Assembly (NCBI GenBank): GCA_964548535.1
Contig: CAZJRQ010000032.1
Span: 1-25,932, forward strand
Length of the DNA stretch: 25,932 bases
From: CAZJRQ01 sp964548535
GTDB lineage: Bacteria > Bacillota > Clostridia > Oscillospirales > Ruminococcaceae
Reading direction: 5' to 3'
Shown here: positions 1 through 7,952 of the stretch, in pieces
How the letters are laid out: each line of letters begins with the position of its first letter
How positions within the stretch are numbered: the stretch's first letter is position 1
Translations under genes and position numbers: made by a program
Notes under the pieces: generated by a model
Database searches by the model: none
Seen by the model: only the letters and a program-made list of their open reading frames with translations
Told to the model about the DNA's origin: nothing

Positions 1-61
1 TTTTTAAGGGTGGGGTTGAGATTAGGGCAAGGGTTGAAAACTAGAAAATATTTTTTAACTG

Positions 62-90
62 ACGGTTTGTTTTGTAACAAGCCGTTTTTT
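62..90 (+). terminator. Rho-independent terminator of an upstream gene
   Basis: A 10-bp stem (62-71 pairs with 76-85, one G-U pair) with a 4-nt loop is followed by a run of T. The gene it ends lies outside the window to the left. Confidence 0.75.
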
Positions 91-91
91 G

Positions 92-120
92 TTGATTTTA
101 TGGGTTGGGTGTGGTATAAT
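92..120 (+). promoter_or_regulatory. Promoter of the SEC-C gene
   Basis: TTGATT at 92-97 and TATAAT at 115-120 are separated by 17 bp. A TG dinucleotide one base before the -10 gives an extended -10. It sits about 38 nt upstream of the ATG at 158. Confidence 0.75.
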
Positions 121-157
121 GGGTGGAAAAGAAAAATCAGATTTAGAGGGTTAATTT

Positions 158-940
158 ATGGCAACAACAATTCAAATTTCGAGGGAAAGAAAAGAAATAA
201 TCGCAAAATACGCAACAGCCGCAGTAAATTTATACGGTATGCTCAGCGTTGACGAATTTGTGCGCATTTTCAATCGCTACGAACCAACCATTAAAACCGA
301 TTTTGAGGAATCATCATTGGCGTTGCAACGTCTTGCAAAAACTGACGATGTTGACTATTCAATAAAAGACGATATCATTTCTGGCCCCGAATTTCAGCCT
401 TGTTTCAGTGAATATAAAGATGAAATCAAGTTTTTTCGTTCTGCACAAAGAAATAAGCCACGATATATTCCTGAAAAAGCTGAATTTTTACGATATCTTG
501 AATATACTTATCGTGAACCTGAGAAGCCTTATGCTGATTTGAGAGCGTACATTCTCAAGCACAAGTTGACGAAAAAAGGCACAGGTCTGAGCGGAGTGGA
601 CGGCGATCTTATGGACTTACACGAGTTCATTCAATCGGCAATTATTGGTGTTGGGGATGAGATGAATTTTTTCACTGAAAAAGGCTATGAATTCAGCGAT
701 ATACGCATTGTTCAAGAATTTATGGGATTGGTGACAAACGTACATAACAACACACGACTTTTTGAAAACAACGGATTTACACCAAATGAGCTACACAAAA
801 AGTTTGAACGTCCAAGCTTACAACCACAAGAACCTTTCGTTTTTGGCAAACCAACATTTAATAAACCACCATCAAAAAATGGTGCCTACCCTTGTGGAAG
901 CGGGAAAAAATATAAACGCTGTTGTGGAAAGGGGTCGTGA
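158..940 (+). CDS. SEC-C motif-containing protein
   Basis: This is a 260-aa soluble protein of unknown function. The ATG at 158 has an AGAGGG-type ribosome binding site and lies just downstream of a good promoter. Residues 1 to about 220 are mostly charged and helical and I do not recognise a domain there. The C-terminus (about 243-257) carries a SEC-C zinc-binding motif, seen as PCGSGKKYKRCCG. SEC-C motifs occur at the end of SecA and of many unrelated proteins and bind zinc, often mediating protein interactions. Oddly, the usual form begins CPCGSG, and here the first cysteine is tyrosine (codon TAC, one transition from TGC), so one expected zinc ligand is missing. The next ORF starts 3 nt after the stop and is a truncated MmcQ/YjbR gene. 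The family call is secure; the function is not known. Confidence 0.8.
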   Translation: MATTIQISRERKEIIAKYATAAVNLYGMLSVDEFVRIFNRYEPTIKTDFEESSLALQRLAKTDDVDYSIKDDIISGPEFQPCFSEYKDEIKFFRSAQRNKPRYIPEKAEFLRYLEYTYREPEKPYADLRAYILKHKLTKKGTGLSGVDGDLMDLHEFIQSAIIGVGDEMNFFTEKGYEFSDIRIVQEFMGLVTNVHNNTRLFENNGFTPNELHKKFERPSLQPQEPFVFGKPTFNKPPSKNGAYPCGSGKKYKRCCGKGS

Positions 941-942
941 TT

Positions 943-1053
943 ATGACACGCTGTGAGCTAATCGACCTCTACCTATCTATGCCACAGGGTTATGAGGATT
1001 ATCCGTTTGATGATGTAACGACTGTAATCCGTCATTCGGCAAAAACCTCGTAA
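943..1053 (+). pseudogene. 5' remnant of an MmcQ/YjbR-family gene
   Basis: The ATG at 943 begins two bases after the SEC-C stop codon. The 36-codon product (MTRCELIDLYLSMPQGYEDY, then PFDDVTTVIRHSAKTS) matches the N-terminus of MmcQ/YjbR-like proteins, which normally run to about 110-120 aa. The similarity stops at the RHSA position, where the family usually continues with a KK-F-A-L-type stretch, and a stop follows six bases later. No continuation is visible in any frame downstream. I infer a 3' truncation by deletion or rearrangement; the family match is from memory of the conserved N-terminus. Confidence 0.65.
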
Positions 1054-1096
1054 AACAGCCACAAAATAAAAATATCTATTCTGTGCAAGCTTCACA

Positions 1097-1156
1097 CCAG
1101 GGACGTGTCCCTGGACCCTAGCCCTCGCAGACAAGTTCTGTGAGGGCTTTTTATTT
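1097..1156 (+). terminator. Palindrome followed by a rho-independent terminator
   Basis: Positions 1097-1114 form an 8-bp inverted repeat (CCAGGGAC gt GTCCCTGG). Immediately after, 1122-1131 pairs with 1137-1146 (10 bp, one G-U) with a 5-nt loop and a T-rich tail. This ends the SEC-C/MmcQ transcript. The rest of 1157-1460 shows no convincing gene; the minus-strand ORF across it looks spurious. Confidence 0.75.
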
Positions 1157-1462
1157 ATATGACTTACACAGTCGACTATTTGCTCGGATTGAAGTCTTGT
1201 ACATTTGCTAGAAACCTCGTAAGATAGGTATTTAACTGCAATATCTTTTTCGTCTCCGCTTGACATATTGATGTCCCAAAAAAGATGTCATATAAAACAT
1301 CCTTTCTTTCTTTTGATTTTTTAAGATATGAATATGGGAAAAATATTCATTAAGATTGTTTATGCTCTACAATAAATTTTCACCTCGATAATTATTATAA
1401 CTTATCATGTCTTAAAACACATTGAGTGTTTAGCTAAAATACGAATTAATAGTTTAAAGCAT

Positions 1463-1491
1463 TTGACAATTTAATAGCTTAATGATATCAT
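1463..1491 (+). promoter_or_regulatory. Promoter of the GNAT gene
   Basis: A perfect -35 TTGACA (1463-1468) and a -10 TATCAT (1486-1491) are separated by exactly 17 bp. The ATG at 1572 is about 80 nt downstream. Confidence 0.7.
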
Positions 1492-1571
1492 GAATAATAG
1501 AAATCTTTTCATTTTCTTAGATTATAATAAACATAGAAACAAAGTTTTATCAAACGTAAGGAGTGTAAACT

Positions 1572-2081
1572 ATGCCTTTTACTAATATAAAACAACCTGA
1601 AATAATTAACATTAATAATACCTTACGTCTAACAGCGTATAATGGTAATTATTCTATAGCTTATTCATGGTATCAAGATGATGTTGTACGTAAGTTTCCA
1701 GAGGGAATTACTGATCCTACCATACGACTTGAAATAAGTTGGATCGAAAAAAAGCTTAATGCTTTAAACAATAGCGGCGAATTATATTTTATAGAGGTTT
1801 ATGAAAACGGTAAATTTATCGCAATTGGTGATGTTACCTTGCAAGAAAACAATCCTCCGATTGAGATTGGAGTTGCTGAATATAGAGGTGTTGGTATCGG
1901 TACAAAAGTTATGAAAGCATTGGTAAAACGTGCAAAGGAAATCGGAATAAAGAAAATCTATAATACAGGTTGTTACGAGGATAACTTCGCATCTCAAAAA
2001 ATGCTTGAAAATGCAGGTTTTGTTCTTGTTAATCACGATAAAGAAAAACAAAGAAAAGTTTTTAAAATCGATTTGACTTAA
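1572..2081 (+). CDS. GNAT-family N-acetyltransferase
   Basis: The 169-aa protein has the length and fold signature of single-domain GNAT acetyltransferases, which move an acetyl group from acetyl-CoA to an amine. The acetyl-CoA pyrophosphate loop RxxGxG is seen as RGVGIG starting near residue 105. It is followed by the family's late motif with NFASQKMLENAGF (about residues 140-152), as in RimJ/RimL-like and antibiotic- or polyamine-acetylating enzymes. The ATG follows an AAGGAG site 8-9 nt upstream. It is a single-gene unit with its own promoter and a terminator at 2180-2210. The substrate cannot be told from sequence. Confidence 0.88.
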   Translation: MPFTNIKQPEIININNTLRLTAYNGNYSIAYSWYQDDVVRKFPEGITDPTIRLEISWIEKKLNALNNSGELYFIEVYENGKFIAIGDVTLQENNPPIEIGVAEYRGVGIGTKVMKALVKRAKEIGIKKIYNTGCYEDNFASQKMLENAGFVLVNHDKEKQRKVFKIDLT

Positions 2082-2179
2082 ATTACATATACAATTATAA
2101 TGATTTAATTTGTGCAGTTTATATAGATTTAGAATCAAAAAATAAGCACATCTTTATAATTTTAAAATATAGAAATATT

Positions 2180-2210
2180 AACCGTCTGCTTAAAATGTTG
2201 ACGGTTTTTA
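2180..2210 (+). terminator. Terminator of the GNAT gene
   Basis: AACCGTC (2180-2186) pairs with GACGGTT (2200-2206) around a 13-nt loop and runs into T. Confidence 0.7.
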
Positions 2211-2286
2211 ATTTATAAATAGATAGCAAATTTCTAGATTTTCCGAGCCTGAGGCAACAGCATCTTGAACACTAAGCAAACCAGCA

Positions 2287-2428
2287 CCACCGTAGGTGGC
2301 GAAGCTCTTGACGGGTTATCATAAAAAATGCTACAATGGCAAAACCAAGGTGAAGAATCAGCAATTTTCTGAGTCATCCTCACCCTCGGCATATTTTCAT
2401 CAGCATTTTTATGATGTTCTGTCAAGAG
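2287..2428. repeat. MITE-like or structured inverted-repeat element
   Basis: Outer arms 2305-2332 and 2402-2428 pair over about 22 bp, interrupted by a 5-nt internal loop and one bulge. Inside, AAGGTGA-type sequence near 2350 pairs imperfectly with TCCTCACC near 2385, so most of the 124 bp folds as one long imperfect hairpin. A small stem (CCACC gta GGTGG) sits just outside at about 2287-2299. It is more GC-rich than its surroundings and falls between transcription units. The 103-codon minus-strand ORF across it is best explained as a by-product. It could be a miniature transposable element, an ERIC-like repeat or a structured RNA. Confidence 0.5.
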
Positions 2429-2528
2429 TACGGTTGGTGATGAAGTAATATTAAATTTTCGTATGTAATTCCAAGTAATGAACATCTGCTGGAAATATTC
2501 ACAAATAAAACCAATGCTGTTTGTGTGT

Positions 2529-2602
2529 TTGTACAAATTGTACAATTATCGCAAAACAATCAATCGACGAATATTGATTGGTTATGCGATATGATGTATA
2601 AT
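2529..2602 (+). promoter_or_regulatory. Promoter and operator-like dyads upstream of the DHH gene
   Basis: TTGATT (2574-2579) and TATAAT (2597-2602) are 17 bp apart. An inverted repeat, CAATCAAT (2557-2564) with ATTGATTG (2573-2580), overlaps the -35 and extends imperfectly outwards to ATCGCA (2548-2553) and TGCGAT (2585-2590). Just upstream are two copies of the palindrome TTGTACAA one base apart (2529-2536 and 2538-2545). These symmetrical sites suggest repressor binding; no regulator is identified. Confidence 0.6.
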
Positions 2603-2713
2603 TATAGTATTAAATGCTGTAAATTCTATATTATTATATATAACGTTAATGCGTTATTTTATGTTACAACAAAGGATTAAAACACGAAAAAATGTAGACT
2701 GGAGGAAGAAAAT

Positions 2714-3700
2714 ATGACTAAGGATATTACAAATTATTCAGCTATGAAAGAGGTTCTTTGCAATTTGGATGACAATATACCAGTGTATTTGGTTGGGCAT
2801 ATGAATACTGATTATGATTCGGTTGGCTCGGCACTAGCACTGACGCTGTTTCTAAGAAAGCTTAACAAACGAGCTTTTATGCTGTTGGAAGAAAAGGATA
2901 TACCAATGCTCGATTGGTTTGGTGATACGGATTATATTTTGACTGAAAAGGAAGAAATCCAAAAGCCTTACAACATAATTCAATTAGACGGCAATAAAAA
3001 GCAGCGTTTGGGTGTGTTTGAAAAATACTTTGATGAAGCTAATCTGAAAATAAATATTGATCATCATGAAAACAACTCTATGCAGGCAGATTATATTTTA
3101 GCAATTGGTGAATTAAGCTCAACAGCAGAAATATTATGCGGTTTATTTGAGTTGTTTGATACAGAAATTGATAAAAGTATAGCAGGATTACTATTTGCAG
3201 GAATGGTTTCGGATACATACAGCTTTTTGCAAAGAACCACAAAGGAAACAATGCAATTCGGCAGTAAATTGTTGGAATATGGAATTGATAATCAATATAT
3301 TATTAAATCAGTTTATTTAGATAAAAATGAAAATGAATTAGAAATTTTGGCAGATATGCTTTCTAATATAACTAAGGCGTGTGATGGGTTTGATTATATA
3401 TTTATGGATAAGGATGATGAAACCACACCTTATAAGGGCGATATTTATAATTTCATTTATAAAAAAACCATACCTACTATTCAAAATATAGTTGGACAAG
3501 AAGTGTTGGGATTGTTTTTAAAAAGCAAGGGTTTAATTAATGGCGAATTTCGCTGTAACACTAATTTAGACGTAGAAATACTGGCTAAGGAATTTGGCGG
3601 CGGCGGTCACAAAAATGCTAGCGGATTTACTACAGACAAGTCTTTAGAAGAAGTAATTGAAATTTCAAAAGAATATATTCTTGCTAGTAAAGTTGTTTAA
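2714..3700 (+). CDS. DHH/DHHA1 phosphoesterase (NrnA-like)
   Basis: The 328-aa protein matches bifunctional oligoribonuclease/pAp-phosphatase (NrnA-type) enzymes in length and layout. These Mn-dependent enzymes degrade very short RNAs and 3'-phosphoadenosine 5'-phosphate. Seen motifs: motif I near residues 29-39 (H29, D33, D35, then GS), D92, the DHH triad at 116-118, a MVSDTYS block near 168-172, and the DHHA1 substrate-binding GGGGHKNASG at 295-304. Cyclic-dinucleotide phosphodiesterases such as GdpP share this domain but carry membrane, PAS and GGDEF parts that are absent here. The ATG has a GGAGGA site 8 nt upstream. It is monocistronic, with a dyad-rich promoter upstream and a terminator at 3875-3906. 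Family assignment is firm; the exact substrate is inferred. Confidence 0.88.
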   Translation: MTKDITNYSAMKEVLCNLDDNIPVYLVGHMNTDYDSVGSALALTLFLRKLNKRAFMLLEEKDIPMLDWFGDTDYILTEKEEIQKPYNIIQLDGNKKQRLGVFEKYFDEANLKINIDHHENNSMQADYILAIGELSSTAEILCGLFELFDTEIDKSIAGLLFAGMVSDTYSFLQRTTKETMQFGSKLLEYGIDNQYIIKSVYLDKNENELEILADMLSNITKACDGFDYIFMDKDDETTPYKGDIYNFIYKKTIPTIQNIVGQEVLGLFLKSKGLINGEFRCNTNLDVEILAKEFGGGGHKNASGFTTDKSLEEVIEISKEYILASKVV

Positions 3701-3874
3701 ACATTACATCTTCATCTTGTTTCTTGGGTGTTTAGCAGCCAAAATTTGCTTTTGTTTTGCTGATGCAACATGAGTGCAGATTTGTGTTGTGGTGATAAAA
3801 AGAAGATTAATAAACTGACAGGAAATCTGTCTTTGCTTAGGTAATATGCCAGAAGTATTAAATAAGATTTAAAG

Positions 3875-3906
3875 AATCATGCCTAATTTTCTAGGCATGA
3901 TTTTTT
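3875..3906 (+). terminator. Terminator of the DHH phosphoesterase gene
   Basis: An 11-bp perfect stem (3875-3885 with 3892-3902) is followed by T residues. The 175 bp between stop codon and terminator hold only a weak hairpin (GACAG/CTGTC, 3817-3831) and no gene. Confidence 0.85.
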
Positions 3907-3971
3907 CATAAAAATAAAAAACACTTGATATGTAATAAATTCTATAACACTACCTTGTTTAAAAAATATCA

Positions 3972-4000
3972 TTGAATTGATACTTGATTTATTGTATAAT
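3972..4000 (+). promoter_or_regulatory. Promoter of the AgrC/AgrA-like operon
   Basis: TTGAAT (3972-3977), a 17-bp spacer and TATAAT (3995-4000), 45 bp upstream of the kinase ATG at 4046. Confidence 0.7.
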
Positions 4001-4045
4001 ATAGATTAATTTATATTATACGATAAGATCTTAGGAGAATTAAAT

Positions 4046-5425
4046 ATGGGATGTTTTTTGCAGCAGACAATGATATGGATTTGTATGTTTATTTTATTTA
4101 TTAGTGTTTCTTTAAGCGTATTTATATTGTCAGTTAAACTATTGGGTGAAAAAGTTGATAAGCGTATGTGTGTAATTTATTGTGTTATACATTGCGCCTT
4201 GTTGTTAATCGCAAACATTTTCTTTTTAAATGCACTTAACCTCTTCTCCACTTTCTCTTGGTATATTATACTTAATACTATTGTAAGCTTGGTTCTGACA
4301 TTTATTTTAAAGAAAAAGTATAAAATATCATTTATCAAAACTATATCAGCTGTATCATTAGGATATTCTATTACTTATACATTTAGCTGCGTTTTTGAAG
4401 AATTTCTTTTAAAATATTTTGACGATTATGAAAATCTAGTATTACGAACAGTTTTATTTGTAATATTGCCTGCAATATTTACGCTCATAATGTCGTTTGC
4501 AATTTCATTTATACTACATAAAACTGAATTTCACAGATATTTTTCATATCTGTTTTCTAGCAAATTAAAATCATTCTGTGCTTTTATAGTTTGCTTTGCA
4601 TTAATGCACGCATGGTCTATTATTGATATAATTTACACTGATAAAAACCTAACTTTTGGGTATGGTATTGCTTTCCTTTTAGTAATAACTATTGCACTAT
4701 TTTGCTTGCAGTTTGCTGCAATGTATACGGCAGGAAATGAGAAAATAAGACTACAAGAAGAAACTATCATACAACAACAGACACAAATGATATTGTTTGA
4801 AGAATTACAGCAGGAGATCAAGACATTTCGACATGACTTTGTTAATTTGTTTTCAAGCGTTACACTTAAAGCAAAAGATGGAGATTTAGATGGGATTCAG
4901 GATTTTGTAAAGAAAACAAGCGGATATTTTGATGAAAAATTAGGTGATGAAATACAGCAGTTAGAAGGACTTGCGAACATAAAAAATTATCCTTTGCGAA
5001 GTCTTTTGACAATCAAATTAGCCGCTATGCGTCAAAAGAATATTAATGCTGAATTAGAAGTTTTGTATCCAATATATAGCGTAAATATTAGAACAGAGGA
5101 TTTGATTCGCTGTGTCGGAGTATTACTTGATAATGCTATTGAGGGTGCTTCAAAAGATTATGGGATAGTAAGAATTGTATTTTTACATCACTCAAGTGAA
5201 CTATATATTGCAATATCAAATAATTATGATGTAAAGCCAAATTTAGTAGACATTAAAAATAAAAATTATACTACAAAAGGTAAAGGTCACGGAACAGGTC
5301 TTGTTAGTTTACAGCGAATACTATCAGGATATGATAGATGTGCATCCCGTACTTTTATCAAAGATGAATTTTTCACGCAGGAATTGTATGTTCCTGCTAA
5401 CTTATCAGCAAAGGAGTTCCAATGA
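4046..5425 (+). CDS. AgrC-like sensor histidine kinase (GHKL)
   Basis: The 459-aa protein has about seven predicted membrane segments in residues 1-235, a short helical linker (about 235-258, Q/E-rich), then a quorum-sensor-type kinase core. The phospho-acceptor region is FRHDFVN with His at about residue 263. The ATP-binding GHKL domain shows the N-box LLDNAIEGAS (about 359-368) and the G-box GHGTGL (about 414-419). This arrangement is that of AgrC/ComD (HPK10) kinases, which sense secreted peptides at the membrane and phosphorylate a LytTR regulator. The start has an AGGAG site. The stop overlaps the next gene's ATG (ATGA), so the two are translationally coupled. No AgrB protease or AgrD precursor is adjacent, so the ligand is unknown. 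It may be a bacteriocin, host peptide or distant pheromone. Confidence 0.9.
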   Translation: MGCFLQQTMIWICMFILFISVSLSVFILSVKLLGEKVDKRMCVIYCVIHCALLLIANIFFLNALNLFSTFSWYIILNTIVSLVLTFILKKKYKISFIKTISAVSLGYSITYTFSCVFEEFLLKYFDDYENLVLRTVLFVILPAIFTLIMSFAISFILHKTEFHRYFSYLFSSKLKSFCAFIVCFALMHAWSIIDIIYTDKNLTFGYGIAFLLVITIALFCLQFAAMYTAGNEKIRLQEETIIQQQTQMILFEELQQEIKTFRHDFVNLFSSVTLKAKDGDLDGIQDFVKKTSGYFDEKLGDEIQQLEGLANIKNYPLRSLLTIKLAAMRQKNINAELEVLYPIYSVNIRTEDLIRCVGVLLDNAIEGASKDYGIVRIVFLHHSSELYIAISNNYDVKPNLVDIKNKNYTTKGKGHGTGLVSLQRILSGYDRCASRTFIKDEFFTQELYVPANLSAKEFQ

Positions 5426-6141
5426 TACCTATTTATATATGTGACGACGAGCCAGCAGTATGCAATAATATTCAAGATATAATCAGTAAGCATATTTTAA
5501 TAATGAATTATGATATTGGTCCAGTGAGAATTTTTGAAAATCCTGAAAAATTGTTAGATAAACATTGTCAAGATACAGTGCCAGCTATATATTTTCTGGA
5601 TATTGATTTTCCGAATAATATTAATGGATTGGACTTGGCGTTAGCTATACGGAAAAATGACCCAAGAGGATTCATTATATTTATTACCGCCCATGATGAT
5701 TTAGCTTTTGAAACATTTAGATATCGTTTAGAAGCAATGGACTACATAGTAAAAGGCGATGAAAAAATAATGAGTGAACGTATTTGCTCTTGCATTGCCA
5801 GTATACATCAGCGTATACAGGATGAACCTCACGAGGATAGTGCCTATTTTAAATTAAAGCTATTAGATACAATTCGTTATATTCCAATAAACAAGATTAT
5901 ATATTGTGAATCGATTGGATATAAGCATTTGATTCGGCTGCATATGGAAGATGAAATCATAGATTTTAACAGTAGTCTGGGCAAGCTTGAAAATGAATTA
6001 GGAGAAAGATTTTGGCGATGTCATCGAAGTTTTTTAGTTAACAGACAACACATTTCAAAAATACATAGAAACCAAAATTTGATAGAACTGATAAACGGTG
6101 AAAACTGTCTTCTTTCACGCAAAGCAAAATCACAGTACTAG
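5422..6141 (+). CDS. AgrA-like LytTR response regulator
   Basis: The 239-aa protein has an N-terminal receiver domain (acidic D8-D9-E10; phospho-acceptor D60 in YFLDID; FITAHDD; a lysine in YIVKGDE) and a C-terminal LytTR DNA-binding domain (about 140-239). The receiver resembles staphylococcal AgrA, including the INGLDLALAIRKNDP stretch. Two cysteines, C200 (in RCHRSF) and C229 (in GENCLLS), are 29 residues apart, the same spacing as the redox-active C199/C228 pair of AgrA. The ATG overlaps the kinase stop. It probably activates promoters through paired LytTR sites; I found no convincing site in the window. The ABC genes just downstream are the likely target. Confidence 0.9.
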   Translation: MIPIYICDDEPAVCNNIQDIISKHILIMNYDIGPVRIFENPEKLLDKHCQDTVPAIYFLDIDFPNNINGLDLALAIRKNDPRGFIIFITAHDDLAFETFRYRLEAMDYIVKGDEKIMSERICSCIASIHQRIQDEPHEDSAYFKLKLLDTIRYIPINKIIYCESIGYKHLIRLHMEDEIIDFNSSLGKLENELGERFWRCHRSFLVNRQHISKIHRNQNLIELINGENCLLSRKAKSQY

Positions 6142-6275
6142 TCTTAAAAATAAAAATAACACGCTGTTTGCGTATTAAAAACAACCTTTTACGAAAAAAA
6201 TACTCCTTTCATGATTTTTCTGCTATATTTAAGTATATAAACTTATGCACTAAATCTATGAAGAGGGGTATTTTC

Positions 6276-7211
6276 ATGTCTACAGAAAATATAGTTTATG
6301 ATAATATAGAAGGTAATAATTACAATACGGCTATAAATAAAAACCATGAACAATTATGCGAAAACTATTTAATGCAGGCGATTAACATTTCAAAAAAGTA
6401 TAAAAGCGAACAAGCTCTTTCTGATGTTAGTATAAAAATAGAAAGCGGGCAAATTTTAGGATTCCTCGGACCGTCAGGTTCTGGCAAGACAACAACAATT
6501 AAAATTATAACAGGTCAGCTAAGACAAACAAGCGGTACAGCCTATTTGCTTGGCAAAGATACAAGGGAATTGGATGAATCTGTATATAAACAGATAGGTA
6601 TAGTTTCAGATAACAGCGGTATATATAAAAAACTAACAGTATATGATAACCTGCTGTATTTTTCGAAGATTTTGGGAGTAGATAAGAAAAAGATTGATGA
6701 ATTATTAGACAGAGTACAGTTGATTGAGCATAAAAATAAAAAAGCAGGTGTTCTTTCAAAAGGTCAATTGCAAAGATTAATTTTTGCACGAGCAATTATG
6801 CATTCACCCAAAGTTCTGATTCTTGACGAGCCGACAAGCGGACTTGACCCCGCAACTTCTTTAGCAATACATGAACTTCTGCTGGATTTGAAAAAAAACG
6901 GCATGGGAATTTTGCTTACCACTCATAATATGGATGAAGCAGAAAAGCTTTGTGATGAAGTTTCACTGCTTAATGATGGAAGGATTGTAGAAACAGGTTC
7001 GCCGCAAGAAATCTGTTTAAAATATAATAATAAAAAGTGTTATAAGATTTTGTTGAAAGATAAACAAGAACTGATATTAAAAGATAATCTTGAATCGTTG
7101 GAATGTATAAAAAAATGGTTTGACGACAGTATGATTGAAACAATACATTCATGTGAGCCTACATTAGAGGATGTATTTATTACTATTACAGGGAAGGAGC
7201 TGGGTTGTTAG
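6276..7211 (+). CDS. ABC transporter ATP-binding protein
   Basis: This is a 311-aa ABC ATPase. I chose the ATG at 6276 because GAGGGG lies about 7 nt upstream; the longer in-frame start at 6168 has no ribosome site. About 30 residues precede the ABC domain. Seen motifs: Walker A GPSGSGKT (65-72), signature LSKGQ (usual LSGGQ), Walker B LILDEPTSGLD, and the switch histidine in TTHNMDEAE. The C-terminal 60 residues form the small accessory domain common in drug- or peptide-export ATPases (CcmA/NatA type, BcrA-like). It stands 134 nt after the regulator gene and directly abuts the permease gene. It probably powers export of, or resistance to, a peptide or drug under control of the AgrC/AgrA pair. 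The substrate is inferred only. Confidence 0.9.
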   Translation: MSTENIVYDNIEGNNYNTAINKNHEQLCENYLMQAINISKKYKSEQALSDVSIKIESGQILGFLGPSGSGKTTTIKIITGQLRQTSGTAYLLGKDTRELDESVYKQIGIVSDNSGIYKKLTVYDNLLYFSKILGVDKKKIDELLDRVQLIEHKNKKAGVLSKGQLQRLIFARAIMHSPKVLILDEPTSGLDPATSLAIHELLLDLKKNGMGILLTTHNMDEAEKLCDEVSLLNDGRIVETGSPQEICLKYNNKKCYKILLKDKQELILKDNLESLECIKKWFDDSMIETIHSCEPTLEDVFITITGKELGC

Positions 7212-7952
7212 ATGATATCTTCACGAAAATTTATAGCACTAACGCAGCTTAAATTTAAAACAATGATGAATGCGAATATTATTTTTGGTCCTGCTTTTGC
7301 AATTGCATTAACAGCGGTTTTAAGGGTTGTATACAGTAAAATATTCACAGGAGAGGATATGCCAGCTTTTTTGATGACTATGCTTTTAAATCTTGGATTG
7401 TCGTTTAATATAGGCATGACTGGAATATTTGTTATAAGTGCAATGCTTGCTGAGGAAAAGGAATCTAATACACTTAGAGTATTAATGACATCTTCCGTAA
7501 CCTCAACAGAATTTTTACTAGCAAGTATATTACCGCCTATTTCTATTATGATTGCGGTAAACATGCTGCTAATTCCAATTAGTGGGATTAGCATTGGTGG
7601 TGCAAATATAATAATCTATTTTTTTATCACCACAATATCAAGCATTATATGCTGTATGATTGGTATTATTATTGGAATATACTCAAAAAATCAAGTTAAT
7701 GCCAGTACATTATCAGTACCGATTTTAGTCATTGTAACAATTCTTCCGACCTTTGCAAACTTCTTCCCTTTTATCGAAAATGTTATGAGATTTTTGTTTA
7801 TTGGCACAATATCCAAAATGATTGAAATGTTCACAATGAACAATCAATACAAGCTAGATATTTTGGATATTATAATCTTGTTAATTAATTTTATGTTAGC
7901 ATTTGCTGTTTTTATTTATGTGTATAGAAAAAATGGATTTGAAAGAGATTAA
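7212..7952 (+). CDS. ABC-2 type transporter permease
   Basis: The 246-aa integral membrane protein has about six hydrophobic segments. A cytoplasmic loop, AEEKESNTLRVLMTSSV (about 77-93), matches the coupling-helix motif of ABC-2 permeases (E-K-E-x2-T-L). Its ATG follows the ATPase stop with no gap, so the two form one transporter, probably as a 2+2 complex. The last codons overlap a small ORF in another frame (7933-8115). The short permease length is typical of two-component exporters in antimicrobial-peptide resistance or lantibiotic immunity, but no specific substrate can be assigned. Confidence 0.88.
   Translation: MISSRKFIALTQLKFKTMMNANIIFGPAFAIALTAVLRVVYSKIFTGEDMPAFLMTMLLNLGLSFNIGMTGIFVISAMLAEEKESNTLRVLMTSSVTSTEFLLASILPPISIMIAVNMLLIPISGISIGGANIIIYFFITTISSIICCMIGIIIGIYSKNQVNASTLSVPILVIVTILPTFANFFPFIENVMRFLFIGTISKMIEMFTMNNQYKLDILDIIILLINFMLAFAVFIYVYRKNGFERD

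Noticed and set aside
973..1266. 97-codon minus-strand ORF
   Set aside because: It crosses the MmcQ remnant, a palindrome and a terminator, has no ribosome site and reads as low-quality protein.
2234..2545. 103-codon minus-strand ORF over the inverted-repeat element
   Set aside because: It is explained by the hairpin element, has no recognisable family and no ribosome site.
6142..6275. Paired LytTR-binding sites before the ABC ATPase gene
   Set aside because: No two properly spaced copies resembling the LytTR consensus could be found, so I do not annotate an operator.
6168..6275. N-terminal extension of the ABC ATPase from 6168
   Set aside because: No ribosome site precedes 6168, while the ATG at 6276 has GAGGGG at good spacing.
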